A stretch of 64,000 nt of DNA from Ascaris suum (taxonomy: Eukaryota; Nematoda; Chromadorea; Rhabditida; Ascarididae). Of this stretch, positions 37,751 through 51,200 are shown one piece after another (the stretch's first letter is position 1; each line of letters begins with the position of its first letter). The stretch spans positions 3,437,001-3,501,000 of the forward strand of contig CM024180.1 in the NCBI GenBank assembly GCA_013433145.1, given 5' to 3'. The notes under the pieces are model-generated. The model ran no database searches and was not told where the DNA came from. It saw only the letters and a program-made list of their open reading frames with translations. Position numbers and translations under genes: made by a program.

Positions 37751-38548
37751 AAAAAAAGAGGTAGGGGAAGGGATTTCTGAGAGACAAAAATATAAAAATA
37801 CCTCATGAATAGGCGAATTAGATCATCAAATTCGACAGACTATTCCATCCCGCACAACACTATCAACGGGTGCTAGATGCTAAATCACTTCATCAGTGCA
37901 TACATATATACTCGTACCAACCAACGCTAATTTTAACATATACCCGCTGAGAAATATGCAAAATATAGTGATGACGTAGCGCGCCCATCCACGCTATGAA
38001 ACAAATTTCGACAAGTGATCCTCCTTGATATAGAGACACTCGACAATCGAGCCGCTTGATTCGCGCTAATAGTGGTGTATCATAGCGGTCATCACCGCCG
38101 ATACTGTATGGCATCGTGCCGAAGTGGGATCAATTTTTAAAGTCACAATTTGACACGCCGTCATCTCGTAGTACACTCTTATTTCTATCAAAGGCATGAA
38201 GACTGTATCTGCCTGTTTACTACATCACCATTAAAATGCGCCGTCCACCTTTCGGGTCCTTTATTTGTCTCTCCACTTCTCCTCTTCCCCTCCTATTTTT
38301 TTGGATATTATAGGGACTAAAGCCTATAAGTTATTCTCGAACTTGTTTCAACAGAATACTATCTGGGAAGTTAGTCATTAACACATTCTGTTGTTTTCAC
38401 ACCCACCTTATTGTTTGAAGTAGTTTCTATAATGAGGCATCAGGGTAGATGGATGGGTACACCTGGCACAATTGCAGAATTTCAAAGAGCGAAATAATAT
38501 CGCTCGCACGTTGAAACATTCAGCAAAATGCTTTATTAGTGAGAAATC

Positions 38549-38563
38549 AAAAAAAAAAAAAAA
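38549..38563. repeat. Poly-A run, about 15 nt
   Basis: Run of A on the plus strand. There is no target-site duplication or coding fragment beside it to suggest a retroposed copy. Confidence 0.9.
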
Positions 38564-41500
38564 TTCTATGGATCAAAGTATATAATTAGTTCCACCGAAT
38601 ACCCCCTAAATTCCCTAAACAACAGCGAGATTTCTGTTTGACTCAATATGGAAAATACCACAGTTGCCACCTTTCATGTTCGGCAGATAAAAATAATCAA
38701 AGTACTGTATAATCACAAAAATCCCCCTCTCTCCGCCCCCCTTCTCCTCTCCCCTCCCCTACTTGCGCCCGACTTTCCCCGTTACTGTGATCTCCCAGCA
38801 CTAATTACAACAATGAGAGAAAGTACCTTCTCGTGCGTTGCACATATCTGCCAAGGAAGTACACCGCAACACATCCTGCCGCTGTCTTCTTCTTATGTTC
38901 CCAAAGGGTTTTTCCAACCTTTGTTATCTTTTCAACGATCATCGCAACTAAACAAAACAAGAGACAATAATGTGCTCAAACAAAATTAATTACAAACTAT
39001 GACTATGAAAAGCACGGCATGCTTTCGAAGTTGTACAAAACGCTGTAAGGGTAACGATAAAACCACCGGCTTAGAGTAGCACGATCACATCATACGTCAG
39101 TGTTAAAGAGGTTATATATAAAATCAAGACCTTGTGCGACCTCATATAACTTAACACACCATTTGGTATCGACTGGGACAGTACTCGGAAGGGAAAGATT
39201 CGTATCGAAAATTACTTGTGCTTCCGACAATTTAATCATTGCTAATCCCACCTCCTTTCACTTAAAAGATATCATTCAATAATAGTAAACACCAACCTAA
39301 TCATCAGTAAACACCACCCCAGCAAATCAATAAGAAGGAATGCTCGGAACGTTTCCTCAACCCCTCCCCATCCCTCGCAATGTGTTTCACAAAAAAATTG
39401 GTTACAAGTAACAACATAATCGGGTGTACCTTATGCAAAATAATAATGGTAATAAAGCCGCATAAAAAGTATTGATAGAGGATGCGAAACAAGTAAAAAT
39501 CTCCACTGTATCAATATAAATAACATATTTATTAGAGTCATAAAAAGAATAAAATATAAAACAAATGCACATTATGTGAATAGACATCCAGATTAGATGA
39601 TCAAAAGAGTGCAAACAACAAGATAAACTCAACATTAAATTGCCGCATCAGAGCTTATTGCAATACATGTTGAAGTGGGCTGAATCGGCGGAGAAACTCG
39701 TTTAAAATGAACGATTGGCACCCAGCCTCCTCCCCCTCCCCGATAACCCTTTGTTTTGCAGATCACCAATTTCTGATTTCGAGGAGAGGGGCACTTCGAT
39801 GTAACGTCGAAGAAATCGCGAAGACGTTTGAGAAAATTTCATACGCTCAAGGAAACAAATCCGACCTCTTCACATTATTCATATATAAACACTACAAACT
39901 TGACGCTTGCCTCCCACTGGCAACGATTATTAAACACCGTCCACCTTTCAAACATACAGCCATTACTTTCGCCCATCAGCCACCTATAGTTTCTTTATGA
40001 ATAAAGAACGCTAAGTTCCATACCTCCTGAAAACTTCTAATTCCAAGGATAAAAGATCCTTGCATCCTACTTCCCTCGATTCCGGACAGCTGTCATTTAT
40101 TTCTCTCATAGTTCGGAATACAGTCTCTCAGTCTAGCACGACAACTGGCGGATAAACCTTTCTAGAACTGTAACCTGAATCAGATGTTTGTTGCTAAAAA
40201 TAGATGAGGAAGGACGTACATGCCCTTACCTATCTCTACGTGCTACTTTTTAACTCTTATTGTAACTGTCGTACCTTCCCCATTCTCCATCCATCGAGTT
40301 CAATGAACGCGTCTGAGAACAATGATGCCATTCGAGCGAAGAATCATCAACGATTCATCGGCTCTCATCACTATCACATATAAAGTGTGCAATCCTCTGT
40401 TATATAGTATATCCACAAAATTATACCCTTGATATTACTCTCTAGCCGCTTCTCATACAGGTAAACAACGAATCAATATTATGCCTCTGTAATGAAAATA
40501 TAAAGCATGGAGCATCAGCGCAAACAATAACATAAATGAATAACGAAATAAACTAATAAAAAAAAATTCAAATTCAGAAACGTCGGAAAAACCTTTGAGA
40601 AATAGCTCAATAAAAAAGAATCAGTTTTTATAATAAACGCAATTTTCACGAAATACGTCACGAGAATAGAACCCCCAAGGTCGTTTCCACTAGTTTCGTT
40701 CATTGTGCCATCCTGAGATACGTCTCTAAAGCTCTTTCCGAGAACACCTCCTATCCCCCCTTTCACATACCTGCAATACACCTGTAACACAAAATATTGC
40801 TTCATATTTCCGTTGATGATCAAAACCAGCTACTCGTAGTGATCATTACTTGAATTTATTTCGTGTAGACCCGCGTAACACTATAAACCTCTATAATAAC
40901 AGCGATTGATAACGATAGACTATGAATAGTCGAGCACTTCCATACGTCGGAAAATGAAGAAATAAACAGAAAAAGAGGAAAATAAATAAAAAGAATTAAG
41001 CTCAATTGTAATAATTAACTTGAATCTTCCACAGAAATTAAGAACAAATTCCCATGTTCGCGCAACATCACATTGTACAAAAAATTGTAATTGTATTTCT
41101 CCATTCAATTTGATGAAATTAGCAATAAATTTGAGTTTTGTTTTATACAACCAGTAAATTCCAGTTTTTGTAATAATTTTATGATCAGACAAAACACACA
41201 GCATTTACCAACAAACATCGCCAACCGACTGGCGTTTGTTTACGAAAAACCCGCATCGCAAAGCACAGCATTGCAAATCACATATACGCCAATTGTATGA
41301 CATCAAACAACTACCTGCAAACGTATTAGGAACAATTCTCTGATAAAGCACATGCATCATGAATGGAAATTAACTGGCACAAGAGTATAGCAGTCGGAAA
41401 CAAACGATTGATGGGTGGGCATCGATGTGACCATTTCCAAACGAGTACAGTTACCCTTAAATACCCTCAAACTGATCTATGCTATCTACTGAGGAAAAGT

Positions 41501-41892
41501 ACTAGTAGCTAAGGGAGGCGTCGATTATACCAAGGGTCCTAAGCACAGTTTACTAGTCAGGCAGGAAGGCTGAGCTTCCCTAGCCACTTAAATCCCAATT
41601 CTCTAAGGTGGAATGGTATCAACGATGACGTTAAACACGCAATACCTGAGATCGATAATAAACTATAAACTATAAAATGAAAGACGGCTGCATATAAAAA
41701 TGCTATAATACTACAATACCCAACCACTCCCCTTGCTAAATAAGGTTCACATCAACGAAAATTATAAATTTATATACAATAAACAAATGTGCAATATAAA
41801 GCTAACATCAGTGGAATATTATCAACAATTTTCAGCTATACCCTAGGATGCACAGCGAGATAAACGTCATCGATGCAATACAATAAATGTGA

Positions 41893-41898
41893 TTTATT
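41893..41898 (-). promoter_or_regulatory. Possible poly(A) signal of the REXO1-like gene
   Basis: On the minus strand this reads AATAAA, the first such hexamer after the REXO1 stop codon, 332 nt downstream. The use of this site is inferred from position only. Confidence 0.3.
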
Positions 41899-42229
41899 CA
41901 ATACTCATTAACAATGATTACAGAAGAACAACGCACAGAAACGAAATGAGATGACTGATCAAGAAAATAGAGAGATCTCGTTGAAATAGCCGTTCTTTCT
42001 CAAATATCAGGTGAACCAATATTTGTTCTCTTCCAGGGAGTTATATTCTCGGAAAAGCCCGCCACTGCTCCTTTCCATTTGCGCCTATATCCCATGAAGA
42101 GCACTGTAGAGATGTGCTTCTATATGCAATAGCACCAAAAACTATAAACTAGGACCATCATACAAGAAGACGGTAGCACGGGAAGATGTGATCATCACGA
42201 GAGGGGATCGCAAGTGGCAGCGAGATGCA

Positions 42230-45200
42230 TCAGCCATGCTTCACCTTGTGTAACATCAACCGCATACATGCGCTTGAGTCCTCCTTTGAATCATGACCAC
42301 TCACTGAAATGCAAAGCACTTAACAACAAACTCGTATCATCACATAACCTTCTTCATCTTACGGATAGCCAATGATTTACGGGTGGTTCTTCAAAAGTTT
42401 CGTCAATCCAGTGGGACAGGAAAAGGTAGCCAGCCAGTAAAAACAATAAAGGCTCTCTATGAGACTTCATTTACTTGGCCAAATATTGCTCTATTCTCGT
42501 CAACATCGCTCTAAAATATATTCAAGAATCAATATCTATACGCTTAATAAAAGAAAACCCTCAATGCAAGCCAAATCCATGTGGGCTACAGATAGACAGT
42601 AAACAAAATGTCGATCAAATCAAAAGAAGTTAAGGCCCAGGACAGCGATCCACAAATTTACCCTGCGTCCCGCCCCTCTCCAAGGAAGATCCGTACGAGC
42701 AACTGACAGGTGAAATTTTGAAAAAAGGGTCAAACCGTCTTCTTGGATGATCAGTTGGAGAACCTCGGAAGCGATCGTCTTCAATGCCCGTTTATACGGC
42801 GGTCCTAATCTGTGTGGGAATACCACCGAGGTATCGACAACTTTGTGATGCACCAGGCGCATTGCCTTCAGGTCACTCTCCAAGCTATGCCCAATGAGGA
42901 TGCTATTCGAATTGACTAATTCAAATAATCGTTCTTGTGCCTGAAATGAATTCACCTTTTAGAGCTTTCATCATTTTATAGCAAAACTTATCTAATCAAC
43001 CTTTATATCTGAAGGTCAATAAGTTGAAAGTTCTTTTAATTCTCAAGTTTTGCATAATATTTAAATGTCTGGAATTCGGAAATAAAAATAACATAGCAGT
43101 AAAGTGCTTTCAACAATACAGTGCCAAATGGTGCAGCACGTAACTTCGAAAAAACTGCAATATCTGATCTCTAGGAGGAAGAGAAAGGAGTTCTCCTAAA
43201 ACCAACTCTTTTATTAAAAAGGAACAATAAGACAAAAGAAATTAGACCATCCCTCAGCATCTTCTTCAAAGAGCGATAGTTCTTCGAACATTTGTTCAAA
43301 GCGTTAGTGGCTCAACTTTAGTAACACTGGAAACTGTACACGACTTGTGAGTTTGTAACAAGGAAAACAGACTAATTTTTAAAGCTTTGTAAGCCTAATT
43401 TTACCACCATACACCTTACCTACTCCTTCCTTTTCTTCGTAAGCCAAGGATGCCAGCTCATTCAGCTCACCTACGCGCCAGTATGCAAAAAGCCCGATTA
43501 TACCTGCATCAAAAGCAAACCTGTTCAAAGTTGCATTCAGCAGCTTCAAGCTGCTCCACAGTCAACCCACTAAATCGAGTATTGCAGTCGACTACTCGAT
43601 GCTTCGGACGGATGAGCACATCAAGCACCAGGTCGTCGTTCATGTCCACCACGGAAATACGTGCCAACGACAGTCCAAACGGTGTATACACCATCTCGCA
43701 ATCTAACGCGTATACCTTGAAACTGCGCGCATCGTTCGGTCCCAAAGGCGATGGTGTCTAAACTTAATCACATTAAACAGCAGCAGTCATAATTACAAAT
43801 CACTCACCGTCCCCACTTACTACCTTTCAGTCCCAATTCGGAACTAATAGGGCCTCGAACGCAACTGTCTTTATTTTTAAGCGTGAGCAAACATGCTCTA
43901 CGATTATTAAAAACCATCAGCCCTCTCTCCCGATATATTTTTTAACATTGGATAAATCTGAAGAGGGAGGTGGAAAAGATGGAGGAATAACAAAAATCCT
44001 CCATGGGTTTAGGGAAGCCATTCGGAGAAGAAAGGAGAGGCATGTCTCAGAACTGTAGAGAAGTTCCACTGAAACTATATTATTCCATCGCATAAATGTT
44101 TAGGCGGGGGAGCAGGGTGGGGGGGGGGGGGGGGAGGGATTCTAAAATCGTTTGGCATCTGAACCCTTTGAATCCCTCCACGCGCATAATACTAAGCTTA
44201 TCTCAATGCATCAAACAAACTCACCAGGACATGCCGTAAAGCAAAGTTTATAAACCCCTAACACTTTCTGGTTTCCCAGTTTTGTTCAAAAGAGATGTAC
44301 ACCGAGAATGAAAAAATGTTAAGTGGTACAGAAAACAACCGGCCACTCTAAAGTGGTCCATTTCTCTCGAAAGGGGCATGTCTAATAAGGACAAGAACCT
44401 GTAACTGACGCGGAATTATAGGAGGGATGGCTATGAAGAGTAATCCGAGTTCTATATAAACGTTGCAAGAATTTCTATATGACGTGCTTTTTTCCAGTAA
44501 AACGGGAATGTTTAATCAGAAGGGGGTGTGTAATTGAGTAACAGTTGCCACAGCGGAAAGAAAACTAGTAAAAAGAGTTGAAAATAAAATAAATAAACTT
44601 TGCGTACAAACGAAATAACTAATCAACTAGAAAAAAGCTTTAAAGAACAATCCCGTCTCCAAAAATTCTGACACCACACGAGCGCCAATTTCAATTCAAC
44701 AACTACAAAAAGTATCACATTCCTGCATTTCTATTCAATGATAGAAAAGAAGCTCAGTTAGCAGAAACCTCACCAATAATTAATTAGGTCATTGGTTGGT
44801 CTTTTTCCAGTTGCAGTTAGGAAGCTTTGGTATCTCTCTTGGTTAGAGAGAGAGCTTCCTCGAGAACGTATTGCTTTTACTACAATTGCAGATTGTTCTT
44901 ATTCAATTAAAAGCGAAATGGTAATCACAGAGTCACTCCTAAGTCTCTGTGGAAACGCCGAAAATTTCTGAACTTATAATAGCGTCGCAGCGTATCGCTG
45001 GTGCATTGCCTTCCCCAGTTGAATCCACTTAGCATTCCAATTTCACACTAAGCAAACCTCATTTTATTCCTATTATTGTCTCCGACTATTCTCTGCCATG
45101 ATTCCCATCACTCTCTGCTCCATTCAACTACATCAATATTTCGCCACTTAGCCTTTCTCCGCCGTTCGTGTAAAGTCTACAATGCTATTTTGTTTAAACT

Positions 45201-48200
45201 TTCTTGGCCTCTTAATGTGGCAACCCGACAGCGGTGATTAGCAATAAAACATCAAAAGCATTCAACTGAAGGCGCAGAACGTGCGTGAATTGAGTCCCAT
45301 TTTCTAAAACATTCTGTGCACTAAAAATTCACATTTTGCATACATAAGTGGGCTAGCAGTCGAATTGTTTGCCTTTAATTTCCAAGCAAACATTTCCGCA
45401 CTTAATCGTAATTCATCGCTGCAGATTGCGCGTCACTTTTATGTTGCTCGATCCGCATCCTCTGGACATGTTGGTCAATCTGAAGTGTAGACTCATCTAC
45501 CGTCGAATTCGACAGCGTGGTTTTTCGTTTCCGAGATATGACTGCCAAACAGATAGGACAGATGGGTGCATGCTATGTACAACCATTTTGCACTGAGCCT
45601 TTAAAGAACTTGTATAATGTGCATCAAACGGAGGAAAAAACAGAACAACCAGTCACTGGGAACTTAGCTGGGTGCCAAAGAAAAAAATTAAAGGGAAATA
45701 ATAGCGGCGAAAATGCAGGTGGCACAGTATGGAAAATTACCTCAGCTCAAGTCCCAGTAAAAAGCTCGGCGACTCAGTGAACGAACTGGAGCTGTGCCAG
45801 AATCGCAACCGACGAAGAATGTTACTAGGAAATATAACAGGAGAAGTCATGAACAACCCCAAAGGACCGCGAAATACTGAATTGGAACATCACGAGAAAG
45901 GAAAAAAGACAGTTATAATGCTTCAAACTTCATTAATATGTAGCAATAAAAAAGAGCCAACCTCACGGAAAGTGAGCAGTTCGGATTTGGGTGCCGTATC
46001 AGTGACGTGATAGTCGGCAACGCAGCACCCTTTAACAGTCAGGTCCGATGAGCAGCAGTTGTATCGCGACTCCCAGGCCCCTGCGGCTAAAATTTGAATC
46101 CCTTCTGATATAACCCGAGATAAAATTAACCGACCGTGCATTAAAATCCCACTTAGGAATAAACCACAGCGTAGCCGGCACAAAGTCTGACTATTAACAA
46201 CACCTAGTCAGTGAATCATAGCTTGGATCGCATAGACCAGCTCAGCGAACTTTTCCCCTAATCTTGGATTTTAAGATGCCATTTCAGGTCTTCACATCAA
46301 AAACGATGACTAGTAGGATCGCCCTCCCTCCCCTCCCCTATTCTAAGGGCAGCCCGGACTGCTTATTTACGCCAGCAGCGCTGCATCATCTCAACGGTGA
46401 ATACCAGAACTCCACATCAATAATACCGAAAGCGACGTCACAATTCCCTTACACTATCTCCATATCATCAAAGAATGAGAGATTTACTTTTCATCTTGAA
46501 GGCACGACCCCAATGGTGGACACAAGACTCGCTTCGTGCGTAATCTCCTTTCGGAGTGATGCAGAATTCCGCACCGCATCGACAGCAGACTCGCTTATAA
46601 TCTTAAATGCAAATTTCTGCTATGCAAAATCAATTAGCAACTATCACAACTCACATCCTTTGAGATCATATCCCATTGCTGCAGAAAAAAATAAAATAAA
46701 TCTACGCTACTATAAACGAAACAACTCCGACTATCCAAATAAACAGATCTCGAACGTATTACTGCGATGCAAGTTTCTAATACGTTAGCGATGAAAGAGC
46801 ATAAAGACAGCATCCATTCTTTCCTTCAGATAAGAAATTCAAACAATGATGTACCCAAAGCTTAGAAAAAGAGCTGTGCATAAGCCCGGGAGCACTCACT
46901 AAACTTCAAAATTAAAAGAGAGCCTTACCAAAACGTGAACTATGAGAAAACATCAAGTAGCACACTGCTTCTGAAAGCTTCACCCCAACAGAGGTTTCTA
47001 TTTAGGGGAAATTCTACAGTACGTGTTAAACAACAACCACAAAACACTGACCATTTTCATCGGCAAACAGTTTCTTCTTGCTATCACGCTCACTGGCAAT
47101 CAGTTTCACTAATTTCTTGCTTTCATCTTCCCATATCGGATATCCATTCTTAACGAGTTGATCCATAGTGAGCACATATTTCGCATCCAATACGTCATAA
47201 AATTCTCTGAAAATTTCTTTGCACATTTAAGAACCGTAAGCCACATCTCTCATTCATATAATCCAGCGCCACTAAACGAAACCATCGCAGAGCTGCAGCT
47301 AAACTGATGCACTCAAAGCATCACACGAGTGAACGATGAATCGAAGACTGAGCTCGCGTACACAGAAAACTCAATGGTCTCAAACAAGCATATGCAAACT
47401 TCCAACTACTTTTTCAGAACCTCTTTTTCCTCCCTCCCCCCCCCCCCGTGCTCCATATACTGCGTTATTATAGACATTTCCTTCTAAATGAAAGCCAAGG
47501 TCATGTATCCCCAACATTCGTGAGATAATAGGCAGCCTCAAGTCGCGTGCTAAAGTGTGATGCGCTTCGCGAGACATCACTATGGCATTCCTCGCAGCCA
47601 ACTTTACATAAGCTGCTTAAAAGAGAGCTGCAATATCTCGTAAACGCCACAAAAGAACGACATTACCGCTAAGAAGCTAATGCCACTTGTCACGAATCGC
47701 ACAGAAGGATAGTTAGAAGGTGCTGAGGTTTCAACATCAAGCTTAATTTTGCATTTGAAGCCATTCCCCTATAACTTCTGAAGATATCAAGTACCAATAA
47801 AGCCAACGAATTACCTTCATTCGGATACCTAACAAAAATGTTTCTTCCGCTGCATTCTGAACGGGAATGCAACAACACGAAAATAGCAACCCTAACATCT
47901 TCACAAACACATTTCGCCAATTGCATTGCAAAAGTGGAAGAAATTGTGGGAGACTTGTCAGAATTTACAAACTGTTAAAGTTAGATGAAGGAATTGAGTC
48001 TTCCTGCGAATCGAAGGGCGAACCGCCCGGGTGAACGTCTTTAAAAAAGTCGAAAAAAAAGGTCGTGAAATATCGTCCCTATGGAAACTCGTCTGGGATT
48101 GGAAATCTCACATTGCATTAGAAGAGAGAAGTTACTCAGAGAGATCCTGTAACATGTAATTTGTCAGGAACACGGACGCCGACGGAAGTGGGGGAGGAAG

Positions 48201-51200
48201 AAGTCGCGGGACTGCTCTTCAACGCTGTCGCCGTCGAGGATTGGGGACCCTCACAAACAACTATGAATGAGACGAATATCGCTGAAATTTTCCACTTTAA
48301 TCGTTAACAGAGAAATCGTTATGTAAGCTTGATCTCGAAAGTTTTAGTCTTCCGTCGTTTGCCATCCAAAAGTCAGATATGCTGCGAGTAAAAGGTAAAA
48401 GAACTCGAGTACTGAGGACACCAAAGCAGATTTGTGACCTCCCTACAACGCTACGCTTCGACTTCATTTCAGCGCCAATGGATTCGCAACTCAGTTTCCC
48501 ACATGACTGATCTGCTTCATTGTTAGATCATTCGACGAAAACAAATGCGTACGACTAGCGAGCACGATCACTCATAAGCACGAAAACAGCCATTCCTTGA
48601 TCGACTCCGACCCAGAATAATGGATGTTGACTTATAGCAACCACAACGTCAACCTTTTCCTCTACTCCGCGCATAATTACAGCTTAATGCTCCGCAAAAC
48701 TATGAAATTCGACACAAATGTGCACAATGCACAAAGCTTACATCAGAAATGAATATTTGAAGCGAACCTTTCCGACAAAACTCGCGATCCAGGAGCGATG
48801 TGCTTTCGGCTCCCCAGAGTTATTGACCCATGGTGCCGCCCAGCGAGTAATGCATTATGTGATACCGATTTGACACCTCAAAACGCAATTGCTAGATTAT
48901 TTGAGAACCACCAACAATAACCACTTCAGACAAACGTACTTTCTCCCTCTTATTTTTCGACAACAACTCCCTTTCAAATCAACAGCACTGAAAGTTATTG
49001 GGTTCTATTAGGCATATGAATCACATATTATACTTGGCTGACGTACTGGCAGTGTGCTGACAGCCGATGACTTGCGGGAAGGGTGATACACAGGCATCCT
49101 TGAGAGAGGGAGAGAGATGGTAATGTCTGCAAAGTGCTGCCAAATACGAGGAAAAATACCGCATAATGCTTTGAGGGATTATTGAACATAAAGGCGTAAA
49201 TGTATAAACCAAAACAAGAAAATAACAATGGTAGATGTGGTACGAGAGTGATACGAATGAAAGCAGGAATATGAATGTGATACGAATGAAACGAATATCA
49301 GAACTGATGGCGAGCAAATGAGGGAAATGGCGATCGCTCATATCACACAGAGTGCTAAAGAACTAAAGAAAAAATTTTGCAACGGCATTCCCCACTTGCC
49401 GCCCCCACCAGCCACCTCCCCCATTGCTTATATTTTCGTTTCAAAATCCGCAAGATTCGACCTTTCCTCCAAAGGCTGACATGATACGCGTGCAAACATT
49501 CAAGGAATGAGGTCGGATCGACAAGAAATAAATCATTCGATTCGAAAACAATTTCTTTATATAAGACGAAATTTGAGAATTAAATATGAACTGGCAGAAT
49601 AGACAAGCCGTTCTCTCCTTCTTTAAAAAAGAATAATCTATATCTGCAGCGTAAAAAGATGCAGAAAACCTGTAGACGGAGAAGGAGCGGCGACCGCTTC
49701 TCGTAACCTTTTCAGCACATGTACCGCAGCGGATGTGTACCCGCCTTTTGTCACCGCCCGATCTTTTATGCCTTTCTCTTCCTGCTGAGCCTAAAACATT
49801 GTCGACTGAGTATATGAGAACGATGATAATAAGTCTGTTCCAACTTAAGCTAATTAAAAGCTCTTTTCAATGAAGGAACAATAAAAATAAACTACAATAA
49901 AACAGAGCATCATCGAATTTTTTAACACGGTGGTCACTGAGCTAAGAGAAGATAGCACAAACCCTATTTCGATGCAGCTTTTAACCAGTCAACCGCTGAT
50001 ATCAACCGATATGCCTGCCTTCTATACCTACTACGTCACTCATAGAGACCACTGAACAATGAGAAAAGATATTCACCTAAAGTTCATAGTGTTCCGCAGC
50101 AATAAAAAGGGTTGGTGAAGTGCCCAATGGGAAGGGCAAAAGCAATTATTTTCTGAGGGCAGTGAATGAGAGGAAAAAATCGCATCCACAAGTATTTCCC
50201 AGAAACCAAACATTTTACACGCCCACATTCCGATGAGCAAATGTTTCAAATTCTGGAAATGTCACTTGCGGTACCTCAATGTCCTTCACTTTCCGACGTT
50301 GCAATCTTGTTATTCTGTGAAATTTTCAAAGAACTTTACCGTCAAAACATCCAATGACTTTAATATCGAGGGTCGAACAGCTACGGCGCGAAGTTTATAG
50401 ATAAGACGCTCATACTGAATTAATAAGACAACACTGTGGCATGCGAAAAAAAGCCCATCTTAGGAACCGAACCACATGTCACAAATTAAGGAAAAAATTC
50501 AAAACAAATAAATAAATAAAAACGGCCCAGTAAAAAAGACACACGGTTGGTCTTTAGAGATTGAGCTTCCAGTAATCAATATTTACGCCAATAATTCCAT
50601 CCGATCTCACATACTGCATCGACCAAAAATTATAGAAATGACGCGGAAGTGATCCTCGACACGTTATTAACAGCAAAAAGGAAAACAAAAACAAGGAATT
50701 CGGTTCCATTTTAACTGTACCTTCAGCTGCACAATGGACCGCTACTTCATGAAATAAGTGAAACTGAATCTGTCATCTCCAGACCATCAAAGATAATTCA
50801 GTGCCGCTCAACCAAGATATGACGTGATCGGTGTCCACCACACGAACTTAATTTTAAGATAAACGAAGAAAGCAAGCGAAAACGCTGAGCACCAACTTGA
50901 ATGATAGCCTCCTCCTCCGATGCGCAAAACTTTACGCATTCGTCATGAAACAGCGCCAAATACCTTGTCCGCAAAGCGTAAGGTACTTTACATGGCGTAT
51001 ACGGATCAAGGGGCATCAACTTCATGGCAGCCGCCTTCGTTACCTGCAACATCATTCACTATGATTGCAACCTAGTGACCACGCACGAAGACCATAACCC
51101 AACCAACTATCCCTCACTTGTGCCATATCCTAACCATACGTTTGTACATATTCACTCTAACCATACGCTCATCAAAACCGCGATTACCTAAGTTTGCAAA

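Larger units (their letters stand above)
37524..42229. other. Intergenic stretch between AGK and REXO1, no supported gene
   Basis: Both flanking genes are on the minus strand, so this region holds the AGK promoter side (right of 37523) and the REXO1 3' UTR (left of 42230). Minus-strand open frames at 38114-37893 and 40823-40515 have somewhat coding-like composition but no splice partners or known motifs. A CCCCCCCC/AAAAAAA junction is at 37738-37757 and a poly-A run at 38549-38563. Confidence 0.4.

Noticed and set aside
45369..45780. Overlapping plus-strand open frames with an acceptor-like CTGCAG near 45424
   Set aside because: The frames do not join in phase and no motif was recognised; the region is a REXO1 intron on the other strand.
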